DNA of 64,000 nt from Gracilariopsis chorda. Taxonomy: Eukaryota; Rhodophyta; Florideophyceae; Gracilariales; Gracilariaceae. The notes beneath the pieces are model-generated. The model made no database searches. It was given only the letters and a program-made list of their open reading frames with translations, and was not told the DNA's origin. The translations under genes and the position numbers were made by a program. The stretch covers positions 124,001-188,000 of the forward strand of contig NBIV01000005.1 in the NCBI GenBank assembly GCA_003194525.1. The letters run 5' to 3'. Shown in pieces: positions 1 through 10,900 of this stretch. How positions within the stretch are numbered: the first letter of the stretch is position 1; each line of letters begins with the position of its first letter.

Positions 1-3000
1 TCAAGAGGTTCTTTGCAGGGGTAATTGACAAGTTTTTCCGTCCAAAAAGCAGGAACGTAAGGAAATACGATCAAATGAACTACATTATGGATATATTATG
101 ATACGAGCCGCACAACTATTCGTAACGCTATGAGGCTTACGTCATATCCGCCAACTTTGAATGCGCTACATGGCAAATTTGCTTACCAAATCTCAGTTAC
201 GGCGAGTATGATGGTGGTGCAGCAGCACAGTACAGGTGGGGGTGCGTTGAGACGAGAATATGCAGCGTATTTGGTGCTATACTTGGCAACGGAGTTATGC
301 CATTAACGGAATTTCATGTTGACGAATATGTGCTGATGAACAGACCCACGCTTTACACGGATTTTGAAAAGCTTAGTAAACCGTCACAGATCTATACTTC
401 GGCACCCCAAAGACACTAAGAGCTCATGGAAAGAATATAAGTAGGCCATTTCAAAAACTACTTTCGTAGAGAAAGAGGATAGTACGCTCGAGACGGGTGA
501 GGTTCCGAGACGCAGAGATGGTTATGAAAGGGCTGCTTGAAGCGTTTATGCGTTCTGTGGTGTCGAAACGTCCGGTGATTCAGCCACTAGAACATGCGCA
601 ACTAGACTCAAAGCAGCTGGATTCTCATGGGACAAAGCTACAATCGTGGATCCAGCGCAGTGCTTACAAAATGAGAAAACCGATGTCGAGGACTTTCCTA
701 GTTTGCTCTATGACATCATGAAGGACTGGAATGCATAAGGTCTGCACTACTGCAGGTCAGACGCACATAAGCGAAATAAACACTACTTATCATTGAGAAT
801 GAGAAGTCTAAAGTACATAGAACCATTGAAATGTAAGGCTGTGCTCACAGCAAAGCTGAAGGTGGACTAGAACGCTTGGGACGTGATGCTCAAGCTAAAC
901 CACAACTACGAGTCTGGGGTTCTAACGGAAAAGGATAGAGCTAAGCGCGTCCCATCAGCTTGTAGTTCCATTTCGTTTCACGTACCTCATTGTAAGAGAA
1001 CTGAGCTAGCCCACGTACTTTCATTGCATGCTCAAAGTGACAGCATGGACTTTTTTGGTGATACATGTCATGCAACACTGGTTTCTAGTGTGACAAATTT
1101 TTCCCTCCGTAGAGCTTAATATGATCGGAGATGGCAGAGGTAAACAGCAATACCAGAGGAAGTATGGGGAGGTATATTCTGCTGCTACATGCTCACCTAT
1201 TATAGAAGCGCGGAATAAGAATTAGGGACGAAAGAGTGAGTTTGGTGTGGTTGCTGGGGCGTTGCGGTCAGTAAGATTTGAGCAAGATTTTCTGAAATAG
1301 AGTTTGAACACTTGGAAGATGAGAACTTGGATGCAAGGGAAGAACTGCAAATCAACAATTGTGAAGCACATTTGATTGCGGCTCTTGAGGTGGTTAATGA
1401 TGTTGAGGTTCCGTCGAACGAACAGATAGACGTGGATACTACATTCAAAGGCACCAAAGAAGAAGGTTTCCAACATGCGCAAATGATTGCCACTTTGAAG
1501 ACATTCATTGAAGCGCTGGGGGCAAATTTGCCTAGACAAGAAGTACTCAAGCAGCTGAAGTTCATTAGCGAGGGCATGGGGTACAAAATATTAGTAATGG
1601 ACTCCGAATATCATTAACGAAGTGAACAGCAAGCTATTGACGAGTATAAGAGAGTACTGAAGCCTGCACGTTTGAGGTGTTCAAAGGTGGATGGGATGGA
1701 AGGGTGTACGTTTATGATGATTTTCAAGACAGTAGACATGCGGTATAGTGTACAAAGTGAAAAACTTGTTACAGATAATGAAACTAGATGGTGATGTACT
1801 TACGATACACCTAGAGCATCCCACTGGCCCGAGCCAGAGAAGACCGGTTTACGAACTTTCTTACCGTTTGAAACTGTCCAGGAGGCCAAGAGGATGCACA
1901 ACACGCTTCAAATGGGGTACAAAGATGTTTTGCAGTATCTGCAAGACATATATCATATGGAAAGTGACGGGGAGAGCCTGAGACAGCACTCGACGTACAT
2001 GAAAAGGAAGAGCAGTCCAAGGTATGATGGATGCTTTCGTCTTTTTCACGCCTTTCTGCACTACAATAGAGATACTTGGAACACAGGGTCCTCTTCTCTA
2101 GAACCAGTGCAAACAGCATGCACTCTATGGAATGGATGCTGGAGGACTGGATAGACAACTACGAGATATATGGCATCATTCACGGAATTTGTATAGACTT
2201 CAAGTTTACTGCCAATAGATTCAGTTATCCTTTGATTTGTGTCAACGGTCGTTTACAATCCGGACAGGTGTGTACTTTCCATATAGGATTCATACCATAA
2301 GAAACGGAGGAACGTTTTATTTAGATGCTACAGAAATTCTTATCTGTTGCACCGGTATCGCCAGGAATGGCGTTTATTGATCAAGATTCTGCACCAATTG
2401 CTGCAGTCAGTAAGTTTCTTCCAAACAGTTTTCTCTGCTTGGACGAGTGGCACGTAGATAAGAATCAGGTTAACAATGTGGCCGCTTGGTGTGCTAGGAG
2501 TTATAGGCCATTTTTTGAGAGGATATGAACCGTGATAGTTATTTAATTCGCAGGTCTAACAGCATAGAAGAGCTTGATCATCACAGCAATGAATATCATT
2601 CGAAGTGTTTTCTAGCATTTAATCATCCCCTGCCACGATAGTACTCTTTTCTATATTGACAAAATCCCTCTCTTCTCGTCACATACTAGAAAAACCTCCA
2701 CATGCCCATGAGATTTTTGTCTCAAGGTACGGAATACTCACAGTCCGGAAACTCATTGTTTAGACACTAAATTTTGCGGAGACAAGTTTCAATATTTGAT
2801 GTTCCCGGCGAGATGTTTGAGCTAACAAAACTCAGAAAAGCACAGCTTTGCAATAAGTTTCAAAAGAAAGCACCTTACTCCCGTCAGCTATCTTCCTCCT
2901 CTCTTGTAATTTCTACTTCTTTTCTGCAAAAACTGTGTATCGATCACACCTCATATGCCATTAAAACGTTTCTAGAAGTCAGTGTTTTGCATTCTTCTCG

Positions 3001-3910
3001 GATTCATGTTGAAGAAACGCACATGACCACGGGACTCAAACTTTCGGCTTCACGTTTGTCCATTCTTACAATACCAAACCTTCCTCTGACCTCTGCTGAG
3101 GTGTTTAAAGTGAAGCACTCGCGTTTAACTGTTCGACGTGCCCATCCGGGTTTCGAATTATTCTCTTGCCTTATCGATGTTTTTGGAGACAATAAGGGGT
3201 CTAGGAAGGTTTTGAAAAGTGGTTGCACGTGCTGCAAGCTGGTATCGAACGGCTTTCCCTCCGTTCATATGATGAGAGTGGCAACCGTATATGCATATGA
3301 AGTACATTGAGCCCCGGAATTTGACTCCATCGGTGTACACAGTTTCTCACTAGAAACACTTCTTCATCTTTACTGGCGCATAGATTGGGTTGGATGCTCC
3401 CTGAAAACCCTAATGGCGTTGAGGTTAGTCGTTAGGTAGCGATGTGAACGTATTGAACAATCCACCGACTTACAGAATAGCAACGCAGAGTAGTCTCCTC
3501 ACCAATCGCTACCAAAATAACTCCATGACAAACAAAGAAGGCAGTAAGAGCAAGCTTGATAATTCCAATTCGTGGAACAATTGCAATGCATTATGCAAAC
3601 AGATGCACAACGTTGCTTGAGGAGTGGAACCATTGGCTTTCGATGCATTGAAAACAAATCTGGGAGCCGGTCTGAAAGCTTTGAATGCCGGAGAGTCACC
3701 GAGGACTTTTGGAGTTGAGTTGCAAAGGCCTCCTGTGGAAAGGATACAGTGTAGCTCCTCCTTCGATTCCCAAACAATAACCAATCCGAATACTGGAAGC
3801 AAGAGATCCAGGAAGAGCCGATATGGGTTCAATGAGAATCTCCCCCTCGCAGCCGTACTAAAAAGAAGCCAGGAGAAGAATATGTTCCAGACCGTACAAT
3901 AGATTCTGCA
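1..3910 (+). mobile_element. MULE-A, degenerate Mutator-like DNA transposon (left end outside or unresolved)
   Basis: Reading on the + strand, this stretch follows the same protein order as MULE-B (38598-45934): a conserved N-terminal module (about 590-1130), a FAR1/GCM-like zinc region (1312-1860), a MULE transposase core (about 2070-2530), a SWIM-like zinc finger (about 3205-3300) and a C-terminal tail (about 3610-3900). Similarity to MULE-B is only at protein level, so this is an older or separate subfamily. I could not find terminal inverted repeats or a target duplication; the left end may lie before the window. The Ulp1-like protease that precedes the transposase in MULE-B is not recognisable in bases 1-480. 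Many stops and frame changes make it non-functional. Confidence 0.75.
590..3905 (+). pseudogene. MULE-A transposase relic (FAR1-like, MULE core, SWIM)
   Basis: The part around 1480-1617 matches the FAR1-like entry of MULE-B (a run ending KFISEGMGYK, against KFIAECVGHT). The core around 2140-2300 carries the first catalytic Asp in the context CIDFKFTANRF. The segment 2325-2528 carries the second Asp in FIDQDSAP and the diagnostic LDEWHVDKNQ. The segment 2774-3310 ends in a Cys-x-Cys zinc-finger-like run (GCTCCKLVSNG), with the third SWIM cysteine replaced. Beyond 3610 a tail with a basic GSKRSRKSRYG patch resembles a nuclear localisation signal. Reading frames change between these pieces and stops interrupt them, so no intact product is expected. 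The transposase family uses a DDE catalytic triad; only the two Asp contexts are visible to me. Confidence 0.72.
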
Positions 3911-5022
3911 ATCGATAAAGCATTGCATCAAACCGAACCTTTTAGTAAACTCTGAGCTAGACGTTCTTTTCAAGGAATCTTTTGAATGCATTCAGAAGTT
4001 AGTTTTGCAATAGAAATGTCAGAAATCTACCAATTACTTGGGGAACAGCAACATGAAGTAGCACGGGTTTGGAGCACAACTTACTCACTCTCTGTCATCC
4101 TGTTTATTTTGTAGATACGCAAAATGAGCCAAAGATGTGATTGACCGGGTAGAATCCAAAACAGTTTCATACGATGAAGACAATGGTGTGTATATGCTTT
4201 TGAAGGAGCACAACGTTGCAAAATGTGGAGTAAACGCAAATTACATCTGAGAATTTACGGTTTGGACGAGGGATAAGCGTTGGATTCATTGCAGAAACAT
4301 CGGTACCAGAGATGGCCTGAGCGTATGTTTCGTTAGCTGGACCAGCGCAGGAGATGATGTGTGGAAGGGGGAAGGTTATTTTGCATGACGATGAGAGCTT
4401 TCGTGACTATTTTTGGCATCACTGCATATTCATGAAGCAAATAGCGCCCTTTTTTGAATGCTGCAACGGCGTTGGACGATATCAAAGGGTACTCAGTTGA
4501 AAAGAGAGTTCTGTGTTTTTTTAGGTTAGTGGCATGTGATCAGTGGGTTGTGAAACCTCAGAAGTTTTTCAGATTTTGGCGGTTCTGTGCACCTTGCTAC
4601 CTGAGATCATCGTGCTCTGATTGGCTGTTTCAATGGCATATGCGACATAACGTAGATTCACCGAACCCCATCTGTCAGAATAAATTAAAAAACTTTTACT
4701 CTACAGTTCTCTAGCTTAACGTTTTGACCCGGTACGCTAATGTCAACTGTATTTGACATAAGCAACGCCTTGTATTGGATATAGGCTTTTAACAGCACCA
4801 ACAGTTGGAAGCCTGCCTAGCACTTTTATGGTTTGTTTATGTCTAATATAATGGACATAAGTTAAGCGAAGCGCTACTGGTTATCGTCGCTATATGGGCA
4901 GATCTCAGCCAGTGAGAATGTAGTATAATACTACGTCCTTTGGCCAACTGGGGTAGTGGTCTACTCGGGGTAGTAGCGGCAGAGAGCCAGCCATTAGGGG
5001 GACAATCCACTGGGTGTACTAG
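3911..5022. other. Interval without recognisable gene
   Basis: Only short ORFs occur (the longest 86 codons at 4454-4714) and none shows a domain I recognise. A + strand stretch around 4130-4300 has a protein-like composition but is interrupted. The right edge is the 5-bp target duplication of gypsy-1 at 5023-5027. No repeat matching the MULE-B terminal repeats is visible here. Confidence 0.5.
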
Positions 5023-5027
5023 TGACG
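5023..5027. repeat. Gypsy-1 target-site duplication, left copy (tgacg)
   Basis: This 5-bp direct repeat is identical to 16592-16596. It fixes the outer LTR edge at 5028, five bases outside the first obvious LTR similarity, and gives LTR ends of the usual TG...CA form. Confidence 0.9.
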
Positions 5028-5853
5028 TGTGATGCAATGCCCCAAAGGGGAAAAACACCGAAAGACGTTCGGGATCTTCCTCTCACGAGGTGAACCCAGT
5101 TGGGTAGAGTCCTCCCAGGGGTGTCACGGCGAAGCCGGTTTGTACGACCAGGGACACCTGTCGCGACTTGCGCAGGAAGGTGAAGGCGAAGAATCGGTAT
5201 CCGCGTGAGCGGGGTTTGATCCTCAGTAGAGGTATGTTTCCACGTAAGTGGGGGTGTGTGAGGGGATGCGCACACAGGAGGGGCCGCGGGTAGCGGGATG
5301 TACTACCCTGAAAGGGGGGGAGGAAGGGCGAAGAGGAGGAAGAGAGGAAGAAGTGAGTCACGAGAGCGACGGGGTCGAACGGCAATGCCGGTAACAATAT
5401 CCCTATACAGGGCGAAACACCAATGCAATTGGAATAATATGACTCCCAGTGATGGGTCCCTTTAGATGTGCAAGGGGGTTAGATGTCCTGTGGTTCACGG
5501 CGTTTTCCTCCAAGGAGGAGTAGAGCACGCGTGCAAGCGGTAGAAACTAGAGCCTTTTCCCCAGGTTGGGGTCCCTTGTTGGGGAAGGTTTACTGGGGCG
5601 ACGGCAGTGCGCCGTTGCACTAAGTACTAGCTTCCCAGAAATGGGTGTGAACATAATAAGTAAAATCAACTAAAATACTACACATTTCGTGGCAACATCC
5701 ACTACTGTCGCCAACCGCCAATTGACCCAAAACCTTGTCCCACGTGTCCATACCCACCATTGTGGGGCGTAGTTCATATACACACTACACAACCGATAAT
5801 ATCGGGAAAGCATTCAAGTACCAAGAATCCCTCCCTGAGGGCGTTGCACTTCA
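5028..5853 (-). repeat. Gypsy-1 3' LTR (826 bp)
   Basis: A direct repeat of 15766-16591. On the - strand it starts TGAAGTGCAACG and ends CATTGCATCACA. It contains many short perfect palindromes, for example 5040-5050 (four C, three A, four G). A further copy, solo, lies at 54180-55004, and diverged relatives lie at 56977-57878 and about 50900-51666. The 90-100 codon ORFs inside it are repeated in other LTR copies only because the LTR is repeated. Confidence 0.95.
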
Positions 5854-5866
5854 TATCCCCCCCTAA
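5854..5866 (-). other. Gypsy-1 polypurine tract
   Basis: On the - strand a G-rich run (AGGGGGGGATA) lies directly before the start of the 3' LTR. This is where plus-strand DNA synthesis is primed in LTR elements. Confidence 0.8.
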
Positions 5867-5887
5867 GACGAGAAAACGACCGCAGAT

Positions 5888-7756
5888 GTGGAGGATTCCC
5901 AGACGAAAATGGGTGATAAAAGCGCGTGCGCCGTCTCCGGGTCTCCGGTAAACTCCTCTGCATCAGATTCACTACCCCCTGCTACTGCAGCTGTTTTTTC
6001 CTCGCCTTGCCTTCGCACTTCCTCGTCACAGAGTGCACTCCGACAAACAACAACATCCACCTTCAAAAAGGGAGAAATGAATGACGATAACAACATCAAC
6101 AACAACAGCCAACCTCCGAGGCCTCTCGGGCGATACACCACCGGTTTCCGTTCAGTTTCCCTGCCTCAGGGCGATCAACATCCGGTACAACCGGGGAATC
6201 TGGCTGCTGCAGCCGACCATCCCTTCGCACTACCACCTTCGGTGGGATCCTCCGAAACCACTCCGGCGTTCAACTGGCCAACCTACAACACCCTGGTGGG
6301 GCTCAACCCGATGAATCGGAATCACGCGTCGCGCCTGCGCCTTGCCCCGTGGTTTCACCCAGTCGCTGTCCTCAATGAGGGATTGGTCACCGCTTATGCG
6401 GATGGCTCAGACATCCTTCCGGGGGATCTGCCCTGAGCAGTCACCACATCGTGGGATTGGCGTCACCGGATTGCGATTCCGCGTCAACACCTCCGAAGGA
6501 ATTCGGGCAAGACCGTCTCTGCGGCGCAGACCGCGTTGACGCGCATGGCATACCAACGGCAGAGCCGACCTCCATTCAATGTACCGGTCCTACCGGAGTT
6601 TGGCTTCGACGTTAGCCACTTCCGCACTCGCGGGGAGATTGGGTACGGCGAGAACCTGTTCCGCCTCGAGACCCTCGCTTGGAGGAATTTCCCCGCAGCG
6701 CGGCAAGAAGCCCTTTGTTAGGAGCGACCGATTATTCGGGCGGAGTTCCGCTATCTTTCCCGGCAATACCGGTCAACCTTCCTCCAGAACTTCATCTGCT
6801 ATGAGCGGCGTTTGCGACCCCGATTCGGGTATTTCATCCCGTATCAGAACGTGGAGATAGAGCGGATTGCGCCGCCTCACCAATTAGGTCGGTATGTAGC
6901 ACTCCCCGAGTGGCGGTGCTTCCATGAAGCCTGCCGGGGGTGCTACATAGAACTCCCGCCGGTACTTACGTACCTCGGCTCGCTGCTCATGCAGGATCCC
7001 CGGTCGGGGTTCTGGTCCATAGTGGTTAGGGAGTGGGCGGCCCGCGCTGCGGCTTATATCCTAAACGAGGCGTACGACCAGTTTCGTCTCTGGTTCCTCC
7101 CACTGCGTGTGCGGGCAGCGATCCGCAATTTGGATCTTCGCATCCCCCTTGGGGGCCAGGCCAACAATAAAAAGGTCCTCTAATTACTTGGGTACATCGA
7201 CAACGTTAGCTGGAGTGAGGTCCCGCTGGAGCAAAGCGGTCGTCTAGATGGCGGCAGCGGTAACACCGGTGGTCCAGGACTGGGTAGAAACACCGCCCTG
7301 GAGGGGGATTTTATCTACTTCGAACCCTGGGAGTTCCGGGACATTTCCTCCGAGGAGGCGCGCGAGCATCGCGATGCGCCCCGGCATGTGCCGGAAGACC
7401 CCCCTGTGGGGTACGTTGATTCTGACGACTACTACCGGGCATACGGCGGGGATGACCCAATGGTCGATAAGGAACCGGAAGAACCCGGGGAGATGGACGT
7501 AGAGAAAACCGGCGCTAGCGCAGAAGCTTTCCCAGAGAGGGTATCTCCGGCCGAGCCGGCTGCTGACCCTTCGGCGGCAAGTGCCGGACCTTCCATCCCT
7601 AGCGGGGTGACGGCGAATGGAAACGAGATCATCGCACGTTTTCTCCGGGGTGCCGGTCTGAGTGCTGCCGAGGTATCGGGGGATGCCACCACCATGGCGG
7701 ACGCGTTGGCCTACCGCCTCGCTGGTGGTTACGCCCCGGACGATGGGGGTGAGTGA
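5888..7756 (+). pseudogene. aORF copy 1: antisense accessory reading frame of gypsy-1 (fossil)
   Basis: This + strand coding stretch lies inside the - strand element, between the end of pol and the 3' LTR. A plausible ATG is at 5909, about 55 bases inside the LTR edge, and the reading runs to about 7756, convergent with pol. The predicted product has a low-complexity Ser/Pro/Asn-rich N-terminus, a conserved middle (motifs WPTYNTL, RAEFRYLS, a run PRFGYFIPYQN, an aromatic stretch SGFWSIVVREWA, YDQFRLWFLP) and an acidic C-terminus ending near ATTMADALAYRL. I recognise no known domain. Two diverged copies (19367-20975 + and 28960-30620 -) conserve the same residues in the same frame, so this frame, not the opposite strand, has been under constraint. 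It is slightly broken here. Transcription could start in the LTR on the strand opposite to pol; that is inference. Confidence 0.75.
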
Positions 7757-7789
7757 AACCTCTAGTCCAGTTTCCTGGTTCTTCTTTCC

Positions 7790-7895
7790 CTGGCTATGCC
7801 AGTTAGTGTAGTGTAGTATGGAGCTTGCTGCTCCACTAGGTAAACTTTCCCGTCTCGGACGGTGATTTCCAATTAGAGTTCCCCGTCTTGGACGG
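7790..7895. promoter_or_regulatory. Three 13-nt hairpins between convergent aORF and pol
   Basis: Perfect 5/3/5 palindromes lie at 7790-7802 (CTGGCTATGCCAG), 7850-7862 (CCGTCTCGGACGG) and 7883-7895 (CCGTCTTGGACGG), in the short gap between the aORF stop and the pol end. They could mark 3' ends of convergent transcripts, but the whole element is rich in such hairpins, so a special role is only a suggestion. Confidence 0.4.
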
Positions 7896-7937
7896 ACTTT
7901 CCCTTGCTAACCCTTCTTACTGCCCTCCACTCGCGCG

Positions 7938-10900
7938 GCAACGTTACACGACTTGGGCATTAACCAGCGTGGCAGGGGCTGCAGTTCCCGTTTGATGGTG
8001 GTATCACACGACCTGCGATCGTGGGAGGTGTTCAATTGGCTCCCACGTATCCCCACTGTGGTCATACCCGTACCAGCGGACGCGGTATTGTAGAATACCA
8101 TCCTGGTCCCAGTTGTGTCCAAAAAGTCGGTCTATTACGAACTCTCGTTCGTAGATCTGCCGGCAGTGCCGGGTGGTGGTTGTATTCCCTTGTGAGGGTT
8201 GCCCGCGGTGCGGTATAATGTCCCTTAGCAGGTTGTTCGGCGATACTTCCGGCGTTACCGTGCGCTGTGGTAGCAGCCGCTGCTCGTACAGGAGGATATC
8301 CCTCAAGAGGGTGTTTGGCGACACGCTTTTTACCGCCAAGTTATTCCCCAGAGGGGCGTCGTTGTTCCCGTCATCACGGTAGGCCGGGCGAACCGCCAGT
8401 CGGTGGGGGACTTGAAATCCACGAGTGCGGTCTTCTTCGCGAACCGGGAGCTTGCGGGGTCTTTGCCGCGTATGCGGGAACGGCGTTTGCGACGTCCCCT
8501 GCGGGGTCCCGTGCGACGCGGTGATTGGTAAGCGTTCCGCCTCCCCTGGGGGGTCACGAGCGTTCTCTGCCATACTTTACGGCTGTGCCGTGGTGTCCCC
8601 GGCTACTGGGGGGTTGCCTATGGCTAACCCCGGTACACCGGCATTGTGGTTAAAATTCCCCTTTGAGGGGTGCCGGGCAATTGCCGATGACACCCTTTTC
8701 AGGGGCCTTGCCGCTAAGCGCGGTGCACCGTCTCCATGAGGAGGGGCAGCGTCCGGTAGGACCGGTCTCGAGCGTGCGATGGCGGGCGTTTTTCCCGAGT
8801 TCCTCGGTTCTTCGCCGCAGCGTTGCGGAAGTTGGCGCAAATTATTCCCCGGAGCGGGGGCTTTGATTCCGTCAACGACGGGAGGCGTTTCCGCCGCTTG
8901 CGCGACAGGGCCTGAAGCTTTGACTGCGGCTGGGACCTCTTTTTCCCCAACAGAGGTGTGGGTATTTCCGAGCGGCGCTGGCGTTTCTGGGCGCCTCTTC
9001 TCCGCGGGTCTGTTGGCCCTAATTGGACCGCTTCCACGGGGGCTTCCGCCAATGGCGGCTTCGATGCATCGCTCTGCTCAGGGGATTGGGGGCGATCGTC
9101 AACCTACTCCCGTATCGGGGATCCTTCCCTGACAGGGGTGTGCGGTAGTTGCGCAGCACTGCCCGAGAACGGGGGATTAGTGTCGTGTGACATACTCCGT
9201 GCTCCACGGTCAGTGTTACCTATGTTCCGTGTTTCCCGGTGCGACGGGGATATCGTTCCTCGAAAACGAGTTATCTCCTCCCCCTCCTTAGACGGAGCGG
9301 CTGGATAAGGGATAACATTCCCCGCCTGGCGGGTATAAATTCGCGCCAGGGGGGCGGGCGTGGTAGGGGAGGGCTCTGAGAGGCCCGAATTACCCGGCTG
9401 AGCCGGTGAGTCCGACAGGGTCGGTAGGTCTGAGAGTCCCCGGCTGTGGTGTGGTAGTACCGTAGGCCTAGTACTCCCGGATGATTCCGATGTTGCAGAG
9501 TCTGTAGAAACGGGGTTGCCTGGATCCAGGACTACCTCTGACGAGGGAGGAAGGGCAAGGACAACATGATCACGGGAAATCCGTTCGTGCGTGTCGCCCA
9601 TCTCTACCACGACAGTGTCGGTGTTCCTAGAGATGACCTTGAATGGTCCATCCGCCACAGGCGAGTGTTTATGGCGCTTCTTCCGTTCCGGGTTGTAGTA
9701 CTCCTTCCTGATGAAGACGTAGTTATTCGCCCGAATCGGGGACGGTTTCCCTCGCAAGCGAGCATCAAAATCCCGCTTGTAAGCGGCTTGGGCCCGTGCC
9801 ATAGACTTCCGCGCAGCGCGGACCAACTTGGAAAGCCATTGCTTCCATTGCTGCCGGTAGATAACCACTGATGGGAAATTGTCCAAGGTAGCTTGGGGTT
9901 CAAGCGCCACAGGCGGGGGTGTTCTACATAGAACCAACTCGAATGGCGAAACTCTAGTAGTCCGGTGTACCTGCTTGTTGTACGCGTAGGTTGACGCATC
10001 AACGTACATGTCCCAGTTCTTTGGGTGGTCTGCGACGTAGGAACGTAACGCCGCGAGTAACGTCCGGTTAAACCGTTCAACTTGCCCATTACATTGGGGG
10101 TGGTAGGTAGTCGTGAACAAATTCTTGACACCCAAGATGCTACAAACATCCTGGAAGAACTTGCTCGCGAATTGTTTCCCGTTATCGGATAGCACCTCCA
10201 CAAGTAGACCGTAGACGAAAATCCAGTGCGTCACCAGAGCCTGGGCCACCGTGAGAGCGGTTATCCTCCGAAGAGGGACAGTCCGTACCAGCTTAGAAAA
10301 GCGGTCGGTAATGACAAGTAGAAACTTGTTTCCACGTTTCGTGGTGAGTAGTGGTCCTAGAATATCGATCGCGATAAACTCGAGCGGCGCCCTTGCCGGG
10401 AATAGTTTCATGTTCTTCGCATTTTTGCGGAGTTTCACGCGATTCTTCGCGCGATCGCCTCAAAACCGCACGGTTGCGTAGCAATCCACCGTCATGGCGG
10501 GCCAATAGAAATCCCTTCGCAGGGTTGGGTAGAGATTCCTCCCACCTGGGTGACCTCCCATGGGGGCGTAGTGTGATAGATGTAACACCCGCGACTGCAG
10601 GGAATGAGGTACCACAATCTGTGGGCGGGCTTCGACCTTCCTTACGAGGTAGCCTTTGTCGTTTACCCCGAAAGGGAGATCTTCACCACCGCTAAGACGG
10701 GCACGAATCCTCGTACAGAAAGGGTCGCCGAATTGTTCTCGGATCATTTCTTCCGGTGATACCGGTGTAAAGTTTCCCGGTAACGGGTTCTCAGATTCAT
10801 CTCGCGATGCTAGTAGTTCGTCAAAGTCAGCATCCTCGTCCCAGTTTTCTGGCCCAGCCTCGACGGCACATTCCGGATCATCCGGGTCTATGGACATGAA

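Noticed and set aside
1-480. A Ulp1-like protease part at the left of MULE-A, expected from MULE-B.
   Set aside because: I could not find the His-Trp or the Cys box in any frame, so I do not call it.
5033-5040. LTR edge at the first obvious similarity (tgcaatg).
   Set aside because: No target duplication fits there. Moving the edge to 5028 gives a perfect duplication, and the solo LTR independently gives the same end.
4994-5397. ORFs of 93 and 104 codons, also present near 15747-16135 and 54596-54963.
   Set aside because: They recur only because the LTR recurs, and show no family resemblance.
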